From assembly GCF_016863175.1 (NCBI RefSeq), contig NZ_BOOJ01000043.1, positions 1 through 64,000 of the forward strand: DNA of 64,000 nt, read 5' to 3'. Shown here piece by piece: positions 25,999-35,575 of the stretch (the first letter of the stretch is position 1; every line of letters begins with the position of its first letter). Below the pieces are notes generated by a model. It was not told the origin of the DNA and made no database searches. It saw only the letters and a list, made by a program, of their open reading frames with translations. The translations under genes were made by a program, and so were the position numbers. The stretch comes from Paraplanobispora siamensis (lineage in GTDB: Bacteria > Actinomycetota > Actinomycetes > Streptosporangiales > Streptosporangiaceae).

Positions 25999-26670
25999 GT
26001 GAGCACTGACCTTCCGGACGTGAGCGGCGTCTCGATCGGCATCCTGGGTGGCACCGGCGACCAGGGCAAGGGCCTGGCCAGGCGCTTCGCCCTGGCGGGG
26101 CACACCGTGCTGATCGGGTCGCGCACCGAGGAGCGGGCGCGGGAGGCGGCGGAGAGCATCGCCGGAGCCGGGTCGGTGCGCGGCGCCGCCAACGCGGCCG
26201 TGGCCGCCGAGGCGGACGTGGTGATCGTGGCGGTGCCGTGGGAGGGGCACAGGGCCACCCTGGAGTCGCTGCGGGCCGAGCTGGCCGGGAAGATCGTCAT
26301 CGACTGCGTCAACCCGCTGGGCTTCGACAAGCAGGGCGCCTACGCGCTGCCCGTCGAGGAGGGCAGCGCCGCCCAGCAGGCCGCGGCGGTCCTGCCGGAC
26401 AGCCGGGTGGTCGGGGCCTTCCACCACGTCTCGGCCGTCCTGCTGCTGGACCCCGAGGTGGAGGAGGTCGACCTGGACGTGCTCGTCCTGGGCGACGACC
26501 GCGAGGCCACCGACACCGTCCAGGCGCTGGCCAACCGGATCGCCGGAGTCCGCGGCGTGTACGGCGGCCGCCTGCGCAACGCCCACCAGGTCGAGGCGCT
26601 CACCGCCAACCTGATCTCCATCAACCGCCGTTACAAGGCCCACGCCGGCTTCCGCGTCACCGACGTCTGA
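25999..26670 (+). CDS. npdG: NADPH-dependent F420 reductase
   Basis: A 223-residue F420H2:NADP oxidoreductase-like protein. The Rossmann motif GILGGTGDQGKGLARRFALAG is at about residues 13-33, VLIGSRTEERA fits NADP preference, and VVGAFHHVSA and INRRYKAHAGFRVT match the F420-binding end of the family. It swaps electrons between NADPH and cofactor F420. The GTG start has GAGGAG 7 bases upstream; the longer ORF upstream is a shadow of the divergent gene. Confidence 0.92.
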   Translation: MSTDLPDVSGVSIGILGGTGDQGKGLARRFALAGHTVLIGSRTEERAREAAESIAGAGSVRGAANAAVAAEADVVIVAVPWEGHRATLESLRAELAGKIVIDCVNPLGFDKQGAYALPVEEGSAAQQAAAVLPDSRVVGAFHHVSAVLLLDPEVEEVDLDVLVLGDDREATDTVQALANRIAGVRGVYGGRLRNAHQVEALTANLISINRRYKAHAGFRVTDV

Positions 26671-26698
26671 GCGTCGCGGGCCCGGAGCCGGCGGGTCC

Positions 26699-28132
26699 TC
26701 ACAGGACCAGCGGCTGCAGGGCCCGGGACCGGCCGCTGCCGTCGTACTCGTGCCAGGCGGCGGCCAGCAGCTCGACGGCCGCGGTCAGCTCGGGCTCGGG
26801 GAACAGGAACGGCAGCCGCAGGAAGCCGCCGTGCCCGCCGGAGGGGTCGAACGACCGCCCCGGCGGGATCGCGACCCGGTGGCGCAGCGCCACCTGGGCG
26901 AAGGCGTCGGCGTCGCCGTGCGGCAGCCGTACCCAGACGGTCTGGCCGCCGAGCGCGGGCTCGACCCGCCAGGCGGGCAGCGCGCGGGCCAGCTCGGCCA
27001 GCAGGTGGTCGTGGCGCCGCCGCAGCACTGCGGTGCGCTCGCGGCGCAGCTCGCCGATGCGGGCGAGCAGCCGGGTGGCGGCCAGCTGGGACAGCACGTC
27101 GCCGCCCAGGTCGTGGATGGCCCGCAGGCGGGCGAGCCGGGAGATCACCGGTGGGGCCGCGCGGATCCAGCCGACCCGCAGGCCACCCCAGACGATCTTG
27201 CTCAGCGAGCCGACGGTGATGAGCTGCTCGCCCGGGTGGAAGGCGCAGAGCGGGGCGGGCGGCTCACCGGAGAAGCACAGCTCGGCCGGGACCTCGTCGT
27301 CGATGACCGGGACGTCGTGCTCGGCGGCGAGCCCGGCCAGGTGGCGCCGGACCAGGGTCGGCATGATCGAACCGGTGGGGTTGTGCCCGGTCGGGATCAG
27401 ATAGCCCAGGGCGGGACGCTCGGCCAGCGCCGCGCCGAACTCCGCCGCGTCCGAGGCGGTGCGGAAGCGGGCGGCGGCCTCCCGGAAGGGCTCCAGCGCG
27501 CCGGGGTAGGTGGGGACCTCGGTCAGCACGGTGTCGCCCGGGGACAGGAACACGCTCGCCAGTAGCGTCAGCGCCTGCTGCGCGCCGTTGGTGACCAGGA
27601 TCTCACCGGGAGAGGTGGGCACCCCGCGCGCCCGGTAGTAGGCGGCCAGCGCCTCGCGCAGCACCGGGTGCCCGGCGGGGTGGTAGCCGATGTCGTGCCT
27701 GATCTTCGCGAGGTCGGCGACGGCCTCGGTGTAGGCCTCGGCCAGCGCGGGCGGCGGCTCGTCGGGGGCCACGCAGGACAGCAGGACGACGTCGTCCGGC
27801 AGGTCCAGCAGGTGCAGGAGCAGGGGGTTGGCCACCGTGCCGGTCGGCGTCCGGGTGGCGGGCAGCGCGGCGGCGGCGACCCGGGTGCCGCTGCCCTGCC
27901 TGCGCACCACCTTGCCCTCCTGCTGGAGCTGGTCGTAGGCCGCGACCACGGTGCCCCGGCCGACCGCGAGCCGGCGGGCCAGGACCCGTTCGGGCGGCAG
28001 CGGGCTGCCGGGGGACAGCTCGCCGTCGTCGATCAGGGCGCGGATCCGCATGGCGAGCAGCAGGTACAGCGGGCCCCTGCCGGAGGACCAGCGGCCGAGC
28101 CGTACCGTCAGCTCGTCTAAATTGGTTCGCAT
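26699..28132 (-). CDS. MocR/GntR regulator with aminotransferase domain
   Basis: A 477-residue MocR-type regulator. The GntR winged helix covers about residues 15-85 (LYLLLAMRIRALIDDGELSPG, LAVGRGTVVAAYDQLQQEG). The rest is a fold-type I aminotransferase domain with the PLP lysine in VGSLSKIVWGGLRVGW. Such proteins sense an amino acid or PLP derivative rather than transaminate. It is divergent from a trans-sulfuration enzyme by 62 bases, with a clear operator between them, so regulation of sulfur-amino-acid metabolism is likely. Confidence 0.92.
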   Translation of the reverse strand: MRTNLDELTVRLGRWSSGRGPLYLLLAMRIRALIDDGELSPGSPLPPERVLARRLAVGRGTVVAAYDQLQQEGKVVRRQGSGTRVAAAALPATRTPTGTVANPLLLHLLDLPDDVVLLSCVAPDEPPPALAEAYTEAVADLAKIRHDIGYHPAGHPVLREALAAYYRARGVPTSPGEILVTNGAQQALTLLASVFLSPGDTVLTEVPTYPGALEPFREAAARFRTASDAAEFGAALAERPALGYLIPTGHNPTGSIMPTLVRRHLAGLAAEHDVPVIDDEVPAELCFSGEPPAPLCAFHPGEQLITVGSLSKIVWGGLRVGWIRAAPPVISRLARLRAIHDLGGDVLSQLAATRLLARIGELRRERTAVLRRRHDHLLAELARALPAWRVEPALGGQTVWVRLPHGDADAFAQVALRHRVAIPPGRSFDPSGGHGGFLRLPFLFPEPELTAAVELLAAAWHEYDGSGRSRALQPLVL

Positions 28133-28159
28133 GATGAGCCAATCTTGCCCGATTGGCTC
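28121..28159. promoter_or_regulatory. MocR operator: 9-bp inverted repeat plus half-site
   Basis: GAGCCAATC (28136-28144) and GATTGGCTC (28151-28159) are perfectly complementary around TTGCCC. A further ATTGGTT lies at 28121-28127. It fills the gap between the divergent regulator and enzyme genes, and the ATTGG direct/inverted mix resembles MocR sites. Confidence 0.75.
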
Positions 28160-28194
28160 TGACCGGCACCACGTTGAACGGACACCCTTGTCAT

Positions 28195-29367
28195 ATGACT
28201 GATCTTCGACCCGAGACCCGGACCGTCCACCTTCCCCAGCCGCCGCTGAACGGCAGCCGCCCGATCGCGACGCCGCTCTACCAGACCTCCGGCTTCGTGT
28301 TCGAGGACCCGGCCGTCTTCGCCGACGGCATGAAGCGTCCCGACGGGGCGTTCGTCTACGGCCGCCTGTCCAACCCGACGGTCCGCGCCCTGGAGGAGGC
28401 CGTGGCGGACCTGGAGAGCGGCGTCGCCGCCGTGGCCACCGCCTCCGGCATGGGGGCGATCAACTCCGTCCTGCTGGCGCTGCTGCGGCCCGGTGACCAC
28501 CTGATCTCCCAGAACGCCATCTACGGCGGCACCGCCTCGGTGATCAACGACCTGGTGGAGCGGTTCGGGATCGAGGTCACCTACGTGCCCGAGGACGACC
28601 CGCAGGCGCTGCGCGAGGCGATCCGGCCGTCCACGAAGCTGGTCTACCTGGAGACGATCGCCAACCCGGTGACCCAGGTGGCCGACCTGCCGGGGATGTG
28701 CGGCGTGGCCCGCGAGGCCGGGCTGATCTCGGTGGTGGACAACACCTTCGCCTCGCCGATCCTGTGCCGCCCGCTGGAGCACGGCGCCGACGTCGTGGTG
28801 CACTCCACGACCAAGTACCTGAGCGGCCACGCCGACGTGCTCGGCGGCGTCGCGGTCTTCGCCGACGACGAGCTGTACCGCAAGATCTGGAAGTTCTCCA
28901 CCAACCTGGGGGCGACCGCCGACCCGTTCGCCTCCTGGCTGACCCTGCGCGGCATCCAGACGCTGCCGCTGCGCATGGAGCGCCACTGCGCCAACGCCCA
29001 CGAGCTGGCCCTGCGGCTCGACGCCCACCCGGCGGTCTCGGTCGTGCACTGGCCGGGCCTGCCCTCCCACCGCTCGTACGCGCTGGCGGGCAAGCTGCTG
29101 CCGGGCTTCGGCGGGGTCTTCTCCTTCGACCTGGTCGGCGGGCGCGAGGCGGGGGAGAAGTTCATGAGCTCGGTACGGCTGGCGCTGCTGGCCCCCTCGC
29201 TCGGCGGCGTCGAGACGCTCGTCATGCAGCCCTCGACCACCTCGCACAAGTCGCTGAACGCCGAGGAGCTCGCCCGGCACGGGATCGAGGAGGGGACCGT
29301 CCGGGTCGCGGTCGGCATCGAGCACGTCGAGGACCTGTGGGCGGACTTCGCCCGGGCGCTCTCCTGA
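28195..29367 (+). CDS. Trans-sulfuration PLP enzyme (cystathionine/methionine lyase family)
   Basis: A 390-residue Cys/Met-metabolism PLP enzyme. It contains YGRLSNPTVRALEEAVADLE, ATASGMGAINSVLLALL, the Asp of VVDNTFASPILCRPL and the PLP lysine in HSTTKYLSGHADVLGG. It could be a methionine gamma-lyase, a cystathionine gamma-lyase or a gamma-synthase; SLGGVETLVMQPSTTSH does not settle this. ATG 28195 begins the standard N-terminus; the ORF runs 14 codons further upstream into the operator. It is probably controlled by the divergent MocR protein. Confidence 0.9.
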   Translation: MTDLRPETRTVHLPQPPLNGSRPIATPLYQTSGFVFEDPAVFADGMKRPDGAFVYGRLSNPTVRALEEAVADLESGVAAVATASGMGAINSVLLALLRPGDHLISQNAIYGGTASVINDLVERFGIEVTYVPEDDPQALREAIRPSTKLVYLETIANPVTQVADLPGMCGVAREAGLISVVDNTFASPILCRPLEHGADVVVHSTTKYLSGHADVLGGVAVFADDELYRKIWKFSTNLGATADPFASWLTLRGIQTLPLRMERHCANAHELALRLDAHPAVSVVHWPGLPSHRSYALAGKLLPGFGGVFSFDLVGGREAGEKFMSSVRLALLAPSLGGVETLVMQPSTTSHKSLNAEELARHGIEEGTVRVAVGIEHVEDLWADFARALS

Positions 29368-29404
29368 CACCCGGGCCGCCGCGGGCCCGTGCCCGAGGCG
29401 GGGG

Positions 29405-29440
29405 ACGATCGGCCGCCGGGCGTGTCCGGCGGCCGATCGT
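29405..29440 (+). terminator. 15-bp hairpin after the trans-sulfuration gene
   Basis: ACGATCGGCCGCCGG (29405-29419) is perfectly complementary to CCGGCGGCCGATCGT (29426-29440), with the 6-base loop GCGTGT. Confidence 0.8.
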
Positions 29441-29455
29441 TAGAGTGGGAACTTC

Positions 29456-29494
29456 GTGTCTTCCCGAGTGTCTTCGAGTGTCTGTCCGAGTGTC
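29456..29494 (+). repeat. Four phased GTGTC direct repeats upstream of threonine dehydratase
   Basis: GTGTC occurs at 29456, 29468, 29478 and 29490, the last three as CGAGTGTC. Spacing is 12, 10 and 12 bases, so the copies fall on nearly one helix face about 25 bases before the start codon. They could be a protein-binding array; no protein is suggested by the neighbours. Confidence 0.55.
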
Positions 29495-29518
29495 CTTCCG
29501 GGCCGAGAGGAGTCGCAG

Positions 29519-30439
29519 GTGAGCGTGTCGATCGGGGACGTGGAGCGGGCGGCGGAGCGGATCGCGGGACGCGCCCGCCGGACGCCGGTGCTGGAGCTCT
29601 CCCCGGGGCTCTTCCTGAAGCTGGAGTCGATGCAGCACTCCGGGTCGTTCAAGGTCAGGGGCGGATTCAACCGCGCGCTGGCCGCGCGGGAGGCCGGAGA
29701 GCTGCCCGGGGCCGGGCTGATCGCGGCCAGCGGCGGCAACCACGGCCTGGCGGTGGCCCACGTCGCGCGGGCGCTCGGCGTGCGGGCGGAGATCTTCGTG
29801 CCCACGGTGTCCAGCCCGGTGAAGGTCGCCGGGCTGCGGGCGCTTGGGGCCGAGGTGAACCAGGTCGGCTCGATCTACGCCGAGGCCTACGAGGCCTCGG
29901 CCAAGCGGGCCGCGGAGACCGGGGCCCTGGAGGTCCACGCCTACGACCAGCCCGACGTGGTCGCCGGGCAGGGGACGGTCGGCCTGGAGACGCTGGAGCA
30001 GACCGGGGGAGTGGACACGGTCCTGGTGGCCGTGGGCGGCGGCGGGCTGGTCGCCGGGATCACGGCGGCCGTGGCGGGCCGGGCCCGGGTGGTCGCGGTG
30101 GAGCCGGAGCTGATCCCCACCCTGAACCGGGCGCTGGCGTCCGGAGGGCCGGTCCAGGTCGAGGTGAGCGGTGTGGGCGCCGACGCGCTCGGGGCCAGCC
30201 GGATCGGCCGGATCGCCTACGAGGTCACCAGCGCCGCCGGGGTCGGGAGCGTCCTGGTCCCCGACGAGGCGATCATCGAGGCCCGCCGGGAGCTGTGGCG
30301 CTCCTGCCACGTCGCCGCCGAGCCCGCCGGGGCCGCCGCCTTCGCCGCCCTGCGCTGCGGCGCCTACACCCCGGCCCCCGGGGAGCGCGTGGCCGTCGTC
30401 GTCTGCGGCGCCAACACCGACCCCGCCACCCTGGCCTGA
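29519..30439 (+). CDS. Threonine/serine dehydratase-like PLP enzyme
   Basis: A 306-residue fold-type II PLP enzyme. The PLP lysine is in HSGSFKVRGGFNRAL, the substrate loop is ASGGNHGLAVAHVARALG and the phosphate loop is VGGGGLVAGI. It lacks the C-terminal ACT-like domain of biosynthetic IlvA, so it looks like a catabolic threonine or serine dehydratase or racemase. The start is the GTG after GAGAGGAG; the 21 codons upstream in frame cover the GTGTC repeat array and are unlikely to be coding. Confidence 0.9.
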   Translation: MSVSIGDVERAAERIAGRARRTPVLELSPGLFLKLESMQHSGSFKVRGGFNRALAAREAGELPGAGLIAASGGNHGLAVAHVARALGVRAEIFVPTVSSPVKVAGLRALGAEVNQVGSIYAEAYEASAKRAAETGALEVHAYDQPDVVAGQGTVGLETLEQTGGVDTVLVAVGGGGLVAGITAAVAGRARVVAVEPELIPTLNRALASGGPVQVEVSGVGADALGASRIGRIAYEVTSAAGVGSVLVPDEAIIEARRELWRSCHVAAEPAGAAAFAALRCGAYTPAPGERVAVVVCGANTDPATLA

Positions 30440-30545
30440 TCCGCCTCGCCGTACGGCGGCGCCGGGAACGTCCGTGCACCGTCCCGCCGCACCGGCGCCG
30501 GTGGGGATGAGGCCGGTGGGCGGGTGTGGCGCGTGCTCGCCGTAG

Positions 30546-30594
30546 GGCGCCGGTGAAGGCGGGCGACGTCAGGGTGCCCGCCTTCACCGGCGCC
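30546..30594. terminator. 19-bp bidirectional hairpin
   Basis: A 19-base arm (30546-30564, GGCGCCGGTGAAGGCGGGC) is perfectly complementary to 30576-30594, with an 11-base loop. It lies between convergent threonine dehydratase and panB genes. It is the longest perfect stem I found in the window. Confidence 0.85.
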
Positions 30595-30606
30595 GGGGCG
30601 GGTGGG

Positions 30607-31452
30607 TCAGTGGTAGGTGTGCTCGGGGGTGGGGAAGGCGCCCGCGGTCACCTCGTCGGCGAAGGCGCGGACGGCCTGGTCCATCTCCTGGGCCAGGTTG
30701 AAGTACTTCTTGACGAACTTGGCCGGGCGCTCGGTCAGGCCCATGAGGTCCTGCCAGACGAGGACCTGGGCGTCGGTGGACGGGCCCGCGCCGATGCCGA
30801 TCGTCGGGATCGACAGGGAGGTCGTGACCCGCTCGGCCAGCTCGGCCGGCACGCACTCCAGGACGACCGAGAAGGCGCCGGCGGCCTCGAGGTCCTTGGC
30901 GTCGGCCATCAGCTCGTCACCGGACTGGCCGCGGCCCTGGACCCGGTAGCCGCCGAAGACGTTGACCGACTGGGGGGTCAGGCCGAGGTGGGCCATGACC
31001 GGGATGCCGGCCGAGACCAGGGCCTCGACCTGTGGGAGCACCCGGCGTCCGCCCTCCAGCTTGACCGCGTGCGCACCCGCCTCCTTCATGAACCGCACCG
31101 CCGTCTCCAGCGCCTGCTGGGGGGAGGCCTGGTAGGAGCCGAACGGCAGGTCGGCCACCACCATCGCGCGCGAGGAGCCCCGGACCACGGCCGCGGTCAG
31201 CGGCATGAGGTCGTCGACCGAGACCGGAAGCGTCGAGTCGTAGCCGTATACCACCATGGCGGCCGAGTCGCCGACGAGCAGCACCGGGATGCCCGCCTCG
31301 TCGAAGATCCGGGCGGTCATCGCGTCGTAGGCGGTGACCATCGGCCACCTCTCGCCGCGTTCCTTGGCGGCGGCGATGTCGCGGACGGTGACCCTTCGCC
31401 CCGCCTGGCCGCCGTAGAGCGCGGTCGGCCGGCTGGTTACGGAAGAGGACAT
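30607..31452 (-). CDS. panB: 3-methyl-2-oxobutanoate hydroxymethyltransferase
   Basis: A 281-residue enzyme that makes ketopantoate for coenzyme A synthesis. The motifs are [40 protein letters not shown] (Mg-binding Asp), [14 protein letters not shown] and [16 protein letters not shown] (Glu and His-type active-site loop). The start is ATG 31452 ([15 protein letters not shown]); the ORF upstream on this strand only shadows the MFS gene. panB near nadE and glnA2 resembles the order in Streptomyces genomes. Confidence 0.95.
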   Translation of the reverse strand: MSSSVTSRPTALYGGQAGRRVTVRDIAAAKERGERWPMVTAYDAMTARIFDEAGIPVLLVGDSAAMVVYGYDSTLPVSVDDLMPLTAAVVRGSSRAMVVADLPFGSYQASPQQALETAVRFMKEAGAHAVKLEGGRRVLPQVEALVSAGIPVMAHLGLTPQSVNVFGGYRVQGRGQSGDELMADAKDLEAAGAFSVVLECVPAELAERVTTSLSIPTIGIGAGPSTDAQVLVWQDLMGLTERPAKFVKKYFNLAQEMDQAVRAFADEVTAGAFPTPEHTYH

Positions 31453-31611
31453 GAGAACCCTCCAGAGTCTCGAGGCGCCCCTGTGGCGTCCCCGGACGTT
31501 TCTGATGATGGCATGCGTTCGTCTGGTTAAACACCCCCCGGCGCCCCGGTAATCCGGTGGCGGGAGTGTCGGAGGCGTACGCCACAATACGGGGGGAGGT
31601 AAGCAATAAAG

Positions 31612-32829
31612 ATGGCTATCGAACCTTACCGTCGCCTGCTGGCCCTGCCGGGTGTCCGGACGCTGCTGATAGTGGGACTGGTCGCGCGGATCCCGTCCAC
31701 CGCGATGGGCCTCACGCTGACGCTGCACGTCAACAAGAGTCTCGGCCTGGGCTGGTTCGAGGCGGGCGCGGTCGGCACCGCGACCACGGTGGGCATGGCC
31801 GTCGGCTCGCCGCTGGCCGGGAGGTTCGTCGACCGGTACGGCCTGCGGCCGGTGCTGGTGGTGACCGGCCTCGCGCAGCTCGTCTTCTGGGCCTCCGCCT
31901 GGGCGCTGCCGTACCCCGCGCTGCTCGTCGCCTCGGCGGTGGCGGGCCTGCTGGGCCTGCCGGTGTTCAGCGTGATCCGGCAGTGCCTGGCCGCCATGGT
32001 CCCGGTGGAGCAGCGCAGGACCGGCTTCTCCCTCGACTCGATGCTGGTCGAGCTGTCCTACATGGCCGGGCCCGCGTTGGCCACGGCCGGCACGGTGGCG
32101 CTCGGCAGCACGTGGACGATGTGCCTCGTCGCGACCGGCCTGGCCGGCTCCGCCGCGGTGCTGGTCCTGCTGAACCCGCCCACCCGTTCCGAGGAGGAGC
32201 GGAAGGAGGCGGTGGAGAAGGTCCCGCGGGGCGAGTGGCTGACCCCCGGTCTGGTCACCGTGCTCGGCACGGTCTCGGCGGCGACCTTCATCCTGACCGC
32301 CACCGAGCTCTCCCTGGTGGCGACGATGGACAGCGCCGGAGACACGGCCTGGATCGGCCTGGCGATCGGGGTGTGGTGCCTCTACTCGCTGGTCGGGGGT
32401 TTCGTGTACGGCGGGCTGCCGCGCGGGTTCTCCCCGCTGGTCCTGATCGGGGGCATGGGCCTGCTCACCATCCCGGTCGGGCTGATCGGTGGCGACTGGT
32501 GGTGGCTGGTCGTGGCCCTGATGCCGGCCGGGGTGCTGTGCGCCCCCGGGCTCTCCTCCACGGTGGAGGCGGTGAGCCGCTGGGTCCCCGCCGGGGCCAG
32601 GGGCGAGGCCATGGGCCTGCACGGCACGGCCCTGCTGGTCGGCGGCGGGATCGCGGCGCCGGTCGCCGGAGCGATCATCGACAACGCGGGGCCCGGCTGG
32701 GCGTTCGCCGCGGCGGGGCTGGTCGGCGTGGTGATGGTGCTGATCGCCCTGCCGTTCTGGCGCAAGGCCGACCAGCGGGGACAGGCCGGGCAGGAGGGCG
32801 TCGAGAGCCTCCAGGCCGCCTCCACCTGA
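31612..32829 (+). CDS. MFS transporter
   Basis: A 405-residue major facilitator protein with 12 predicted helices. The A-like motif [22 protein letters not shown] lies between helices 2 and 3, and a second-half region covers about residues 205-385. The substrate cannot be assigned. It is divergent from panB by about 160 bases and has GGGGGGAGG in the leader. Confidence 0.88.
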   Translation: MAIEPYRRLLALPGVRTLLIVGLVARIPSTAMGLTLTLHVNKSLGLGWFEAGAVGTATTVGMAVGSPLAGRFVDRYGLRPVLVVTGLAQLVFWASAWALPYPALLVASAVAGLLGLPVFSVIRQCLAAMVPVEQRRTGFSLDSMLVELSYMAGPALATAGTVALGSTWTMCLVATGLAGSAAVLVLLNPPTRSEEERKEAVEKVPRGEWLTPGLVTVLGTVSAATFILTATELSLVATMDSAGDTAWIGLAIGVWCLYSLVGGFVYGGLPRGFSPLVLIGGMGLLTIPVGLIGGDWWWLVVALMPAGVLCAPGLSSTVEAVSRWVPAGARGEAMGLHGTALLVGGGIAAPVAGAIIDNAGPGWAFAAAGLVGVVMVLIALPFWRKADQRGQAGQEGVESLQAAST

Positions 32830-32910
32830 GCCTCCCCGGCGGATCCGCCCCAGTGACCCGGAGTCGCCTCCCCGGTGCGGGGTAGGAGGGCGGGGGTGAA
32901 CGGCACGTTA

Positions 32911-32954
32911 ATACGAAACGAGCCCGTTGCGTATCGGAAGAGATAGCGATACGC
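32911..32954. promoter_or_regulatory. Overlapping TetR-type operators
   Basis: ATACGAAACG (32911-32920) and CGTTGCGTAT (32925-32934) form a one-mismatch inverted repeat with a 4-base spacer. GCGTATCG (32929-32936) and CGATACGC (32947-32954) form a perfect one with a 10-base spacer. A further CGTATCG lies at 32974-32980, just before the efflux gene. Confidence 0.7.
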
Positions 32955-32995
32955 TCGCGTTGCGAAACTTTGCCGTATCGAAAAACGGGGCTTTC

Positions 32996-34558
32996 ATGGA
33001 ACCGCAGCTCGGCCACCCACGCCGGTGGCAGATCCTGGGAGTGCTGGTCTTCAGCCTCCTGGTGGTCGTCCTCGACAACACCATCCTCAACGTCGCTCTG
33101 AAGACGATCGCCGATCCGCAGGACGGCCTGGGCGCCACCCAGAGTCAGCTCGAGTGGGCGATCAACTCCTACACGCTGGTCTTCGCCGGTTTGCTGTTCA
33201 CCTTCGGAGTGATCGGCGACCGGACCGGCCGCAAGCGGATGCTGATGATCGGCATGGTCCTGTTCGGCCTGGCCTCGCTGGCCAGCGCCTACGCCCAGGA
33301 TCCGACGCAGCTGATCGTCGCCCGGGCGTTCATGGGGATCGGCGGCGCCGCCATCATGCCGGCCACGCTGGCGATCATCTCCAACGTCTTCCCGCCGCAG
33401 GAGCGCGGCAAGGCGATCGGCATCTGGGCGGCCGGCGTGGGCCTGGCCGTGGCGATCGGCCCGATCACCGGCGGCCTGCTCCTGGAGCACTTCTGGTGGG
33501 GCTCGGTCTTCCTGGTCAACGTGCCGATCGTGCTGGTGAGCATGGTGCTCATCGGAGCGGTCGTCCCCGAGTCGCGCGACCCCAGGCCGTCCAAGCTCGA
33601 CCCGGTCGGCGTGCTCCTGTCCATCGTGGGTCTCGTCGCCCTGACCTACGGCATCATCCGCGGCGGCGAACTGGCCACGGTCGCCAGCGCCGAGGTGATC
33701 CTCCCGACGGTCCTGGGCCTGGCGGTGCTGGGTGCCTTCGTCTGGTGGGAGCGCCGCATCGACCACCCGGCCTTCGACGTCACCTACTTCCGCGACGCCC
33801 GGTTCTCCACCGCGATCGGCATGATCGGCATCGTGTTCTTCGCGATGATGGGCGCGATGTTCTTCCTGGTCTTCTACCTGCAGATCGTCCGGGACTTCAG
33901 CCCGCTGCAGGCCGGGGCCCTGATGCTGCCCTTCGCGGCGGCCCAGCTCATCTTCGCCCCGCTCAGCCAGCAGATGGCCGGGCGCTTCGGCGGCAGGCTG
34001 ACCGCCACCGTGAGCATGGTGATCGTGGCCGGCGCGCTGGCCTCCTACTCGCTGCTGAGCCCCGACACCCCGGTCGTGGTGATCGAGGTCATCTTCTTCA
34101 TCCAGGGTGCGGCGATGGCCAACATCATGCCGCCCGCCACCACCGCGATCATGGAGTCGCTGCCCCGCGAGAAGGCCGGGGTCGGCTCGGCCATGAGCAA
34201 CACCGTCCGCCAGGTGGCCGGCGCGCTCGGCGTGGCGCTGCTCGGCTCGGTGCTCTCGGCGGCCTACCGCGACGGGGTCTCCCCGGCGCTGGCCGGCCTG
34301 CCGGAGAACCTGCGGCACACGGCGGGCGAGTCCCTGCCCGCCACGATGGCCCTGGCCGAGGGCCTCGGCGAGCGCGGCGCCGCGCTGGTGACGCCCGCGG
34401 TGCGGGCCTTCATGGACGGCGTGCACATCACCGCCCTGGTCGCGGCCGGGATCGCCCTGCTCGGGGCCCTGATGGTGGCCCGGTGGCTGCCCGGCAAGGG
34501 CGCCCAGGCCCCCGCGGCGCCGGACCGGGATCAGGACAAGGAACCGGCGGTAGTGTAG
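32996..34558 (+). CDS. DHA2-type MFS drug exporter (EmrB/QacA-like)
   Basis: A 520-residue, 14-helix proton antiporter. It has [13 protein letters not shown] (motif D1), [16 protein letters not shown] (motif A) and [20 protein letters not shown], with [18 protein letters not shown] as motif C, the antiporter signature. It probably exports a drug or self-made toxin. The start is ATG 32996; the upstream ORF reads through the operator region. A TetR gene follows 7 bases after the stop, probably its repressor. Confidence 0.93.
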   Translation: MEPQLGHPRRWQILGVLVFSLLVVVLDNTILNVALKTIADPQDGLGATQSQLEWAINSYTLVFAGLLFTFGVIGDRTGRKRMLMIGMVLFGLASLASAYAQDPTQLIVARAFMGIGGAAIMPATLAIISNVFPPQERGKAIGIWAAGVGLAVAIGPITGGLLLEHFWWGSVFLVNVPIVLVSMVLIGAVVPESRDPRPSKLDPVGVLLSIVGLVALTYGIIRGGELATVASAEVILPTVLGLAVLGAFVWWERRIDHPAFDVTYFRDARFSTAIGMIGIVFFAMMGAMFFLVFYLQIVRDFSPLQAGALMLPFAAAQLIFAPLSQQMAGRFGGRLTATVSMVIVAGALASYSLLSPDTPVVVIEVIFFIQGAAMANIMPPATTAIMESLPREKAGVGSAMSNTVRQVAGALGVALLGSVLSAAYRDGVSPALAGLPENLRHTAGESLPATMALAEGLGERGAALVTPAVRAFMDGVHITALVAAGIALLGALMVARWLPGKGAQAPAAPDRDQDKEPAVV

Positions 34559-34565
34559 GTCCGCT

Positions 34566-35201
34566 ATGACGAGCACGGACGAGACGGCGAGCGTGGACGG
34601 GACCCGGGCGGCCCGCCCGGCGGGCCGTCCCCGCAGCGCCAAGGCGGAGAAGGCGATCATCGAGGCGACCCTCGACCTGATCGGTGAGAGCACCAGCCTC
34701 GCCGAGCTGTCGATCGAGGCCATCGCCGCCCGCGCGGGGGTGGGCAAGACCACGATCTACCGGCGCTGGTCCAGCAAGGAGGACCTGGTCGTCGACGCCC
34801 TCGCCGTGCTGAAGTCGCCCCTGCCCCCGCTGGAGGACGGGCCGTTCCGCGACCGGCTGGTCACCTACCTGGAGATCATGCGGCGGGAGGCGAGCGACGT
34901 GCGCAGCCGCTGCGTGATGAACATCGCGATGAGCGGCTACGACCGCGACCCCCACCTGGTCGAGCGCATCCGCGAGGTGACGATCAGGCCGCGCCAGGAG
35001 GCGCTGGCGGCCCTGCTGCGCCGCGGCGTCGAGACAGGCGAGCTGCGGGCCGACCTCGACCTGCCGGTCGCGATGGCGACGGTGGTCGGCACGGTGATGT
35101 GGTACGTCAAGTCGGCCGGCTTCGGCGAGGGCGGACAGCTGTCGGAGAACCTCGCCGAGCGCCTCGCCGACCACATCATGGCGGGTCTCCTTCCCCGCTG
35201 A
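34566..35201 (+). CDS. TetR/AcrR-family regulator
   Basis: A 211-residue regulator. The HTH is at about residues 30-75 (IIEATLDLIGESTSLAELSI, IAARAGVGKTTIYRRWSSK), followed by a ligand domain of the TetR_C_16-like type. It lies 7 bases after the exporter stop in one operon. It probably represses its own operon through the inverted repeats at 32911-32954; the ligand would be an exporter substrate. Confidence 0.93.
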   Translation: MTSTDETASVDGTRAARPAGRPRSAKAEKAIIEATLDLIGESTSLAELSIEAIAARAGVGKTTIYRRWSSKEDLVVDALAVLKSPLPPLEDGPFRDRLVTYLEIMRREASDVRSRCVMNIAMSGYDRDPHLVERIREVTIRPRQEALAALLRRGVETGELRADLDLPVAMATVVGTVMWYVKSAGFGEGGQLSENLAERLADHIMAGLLPR

Positions 35202-35238
35202 GGTCTGCCCCGAGGTCTCTCCGGAAGCGCCCGCCGGG

Positions 35239-35472
35239 TCAGGCGTCGAACTCGCCGAGCTTGACGCCGCCGACGAAGGCGTCCCATTCGGACTGGGTGA
35301 AGAACAGCTTCGGGCCGTCGGGATCCTTGGAGCCGCGCAGCACGTGGAGCGTCCCCGCCCCCGCCTTGGGGCCGTCGGCGGGGGCCTCCACGACGGCCAC
35401 CTCGACGCAGTCGCAGGGGGCCGCGCTCAGGGAGGATCTCCGCCAGCTCGCGCCGGGCGGATCCGCTGTCAT
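35239..35472 (-). CDS. DUF397 protein
   Basis: A 77-residue DUF397 protein (WRRSSLSAAPCDCVEVAVVE, VLRGSKDPDGPKLFFTQSEWDAFVGGVKLGEF). Such proteins usually accompany an XRE/DUF5753 regulator in actinomycetes; none is adjacent here, so this is a solitary copy. The CDC pair replaces the more usual CVEVA context. Confidence 0.88.
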   Translation of the reverse strand: MTADPPGASWRRSSLSAAPCDCVEVAVVEAPADGPKAGAGTLHVLRGSKDPDGPKLFFTQSEWDAFVGGVKLGEFDA

Positions 35473-35575
35473 CGATCGATCACCTTCATGAGGCCGGCCG
35501 ACTCCGCCCCTCCACTATCCAGGCCCTCGCGGGGGCGCGCAACGGAGCCCCCCGCGACGGTGGCCGGACAGGTGG

